From NCBI GenBank assembly GCA_027717875.1, contig JALLOL010000166.1, positions 1 to 5,773 of the forward strand: a stretch of DNA of 5,773 nt. Reading direction: 5' to 3'. The stretch is from Acidobacteria bacterium AH-259-L09 (GTDB taxonomy: Bacteria > Acidobacteriota > UBA6911 > RPQK01). The notes under the pieces are model-generated. The model saw nothing but the letters and a program-made list of their open reading frames with translations. It was not told where the DNA came from and did no database searches. A program made the translations under genes and the position numbers. Positions 5,028 through 5,773 of this stretch are shown piece by piece (positions within the stretch are counted from its first letter, which is position 1; each line of letters opens with the position of its first letter).

Positions 5028-5773
5028 CCTCAAGTCCCACTCGGATTCCCCAGGGAACAGGGAGTTTGTCAACTTCGGCGATGATGGTGTCGAGAAGCTG
5101 CTGACAGTCCTGCGCCGCTGCCCGGTCCCCAGCTCGAAAGCTCCGATATTCTTTGACCAGCAGCTCCGGACAAAGATTGGCCACCCCTGAAACAAAGCCG
5201 TCCCAACCAGAGGCCAGGGCCAGAAAAATCGAGCTGTCATATCCGACGAGCAAAGAGAAGTCGTCTTCGTTGCGCGCCTGAACAAAGCGAGTGAGGGCCT
5301 CTCGATTTCCACTGCTGTCTTTAATTCCTATTAGCGCCGGTTCCTCTCGAAGCAACCGAATAGAGGTCTCCAAATCCAGAGGATTGGTAAAATCGGGCAG
5401 GTTGTAAAGCAGGCACGGTAGGGGTAGAGAGCGACAGATCTCCCTGCAGAAGCTTTCCAGGTCCTCCTGCTCGTATCGATAGAAATAGGGCATGGGCAGG
5501 AGCACTGCCTGGGATCCCTCTTGAGCGGCGTGTTCGCCCAAGGCCAACACTCGGCTCAAGGAGGAGGCTCCAATGGCGCTTAGCAGGGTTGCTCTTCCCC
5601 GAGTCTTTTGGGCAGCGCACGCGATTAGCGCCTTCCTCTCTTCCAGTTCAAAGTGGGGATATTCTGAAGTGGCCCCACCTACACAAATCCCATCAATGCC
5701 CCCCGCCAGGAGAAAATCGATGAGTTGCTCAAAAGCCTTAAGGTCAATCTTTCCCTGGGCATCCAAAGGTGTG
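4915..5773 (-). CDS. DHDPS/N-acetylneuraminate lyase-family aldolase or dehydratase (5' end cut by window edge)
   Basis: About 285 residues are present. The frame is open to the window edge, and the leading codons read T-P-L-D-A-Q-G-K-I-D, which matches the usual 'TPfdadGkiD' near residue 10-15 of the family. The TTG at 5766 is therefore an internal Leu codon, not the start, and only about 10-15 residues are missing. Counting from that Leu as residue 1, visible motifs are GGATSEY (30-36) in the substrate-carboxylate loop, the YNLP tyrosine (Tyr121), and GIKDSSG (147-153) with the Schiff-base Lys149. These establish a class I pyruvate-type lyase fold. GGATSEY differs from the GTTGE of true dihydrodipicolinate synthase, so a sugar-acid role (2-keto-3-deoxy-aldonate aldolase, dehydratase or similar) is more likely than lysine synthesis. 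It ends in TAG at 4915-4917 and is convergent with the oxidoreductase. Confidence 0.92.
   Translation of the reverse strand, partial: TPLDAQGKIDLKAFEQLIDFLLAGGIDGICVGGATSEYPHFELEERKALIACAAQKTRGRATLLSAIGASSLSRVLALGEHAAQEGSQAVLLPMPYFYRYEQEDLESFCREICRSLPLPCLLYNLPDFTNPLDLETSIRLLREEPALIGIKDSSGNREALTRFVQARNEDDFSLLVGYDSSIFLALASGWDGFVSGVANLCPELLVKEYRSFRAGDRAAAQDCQQLLDTIIAEVDKLPVPWGIRVGLEVRGISTGPLSLPLSSARRQQVEAFRDWFARWRVRNAD

Noticed and set aside
5764..5766. TTG as start codon of the DHDPS-family gene
   Set aside because: The frame stays open upstream and the preceding residues (T-P) match the family, so the true start lies outside the window.

Overview
The window is 5.8 kb of ordinary-looking bacterial chromosome holding five complete protein genes and one gene cut by the right edge. 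There is no sign of phage, insertion-sequence transposase, CRISPR, rRNA or tRNA. The mix of genes resembles large-genome soil or sediment heterotrophs of the Acidobacteriota or neighbouring Planctomycetes/Verrucomicrobia-type lineages: a Tat-exported sugar-isomerase-like lipoprotein, a Gfo/Idh/MocA oxidoreductase, a DHDPS-family lyase, an SDR dehydrogenase and a DUF2911-like secreted protein. I lean towards Acidobacteriota because the proteins at 1042-1947 and 3168-3665 resemble hypothetical families I associate with that phylum. This is recall, not a search result.

Layout from left to right: (1) 35-1012 (+), a twin-arginine-signal TIM-barrel sugar phosphate isomerase/epimerase-like protein. 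(2) 1042-1947 (-), an unrecognised membrane-anchored protein with a glycine-rich stretch and an Arg/Ser heptad repeat, convergent with gene 1 across a 29-bp gap that is almost entirely a GGGGTCA/TGACCCC hairpin. (3) 2095-2955 (-), a classical SDR oxidoreductase. (4) 2956-3167, a 212-bp gap packed with two different palindromic repeat elements. (5) 3168-3665 (-), a small secreted DUF2911-like protein with a GTG start and a strong Shine-Dalgarno. (6) 3666-3863, a divergent promoter region. (7) 3864-4835 (+), a Gfo/Idh/MocA oxidoreductase. (8) 4915-5773 (-), a DHDPS/N-acetylneuraminate-lyase-family aldolase or dehydratase lacking only its first roughly 10-15 residues.

Four of the six proteins (TIM barrel, SDR, Gfo/Idh/MocA, DHDPS family) belong to families that oxidise, isomerise or cleave sugars and sugar acids, so the neighbourhood fits carbohydrate or sugar-acid catabolism. 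The genes alternate in strand and are separated by 29-212 bp, so they are not one operon and no specific pathway can be assigned.

The most unusual signal is not in the genes. Short GGGGTC-core palindromes sit against the 3' ends of three genes, and one pair forms an 80-bp inverted REPIN-like unit beside a second, unrelated palindrome. I do not see a convincing new multi-gene system here. The best leads are these repeats, the heptad/Gly-rich protein, and the Tat-leader TIM-barrel protein with unusual residues at expected metal-ligand positions.
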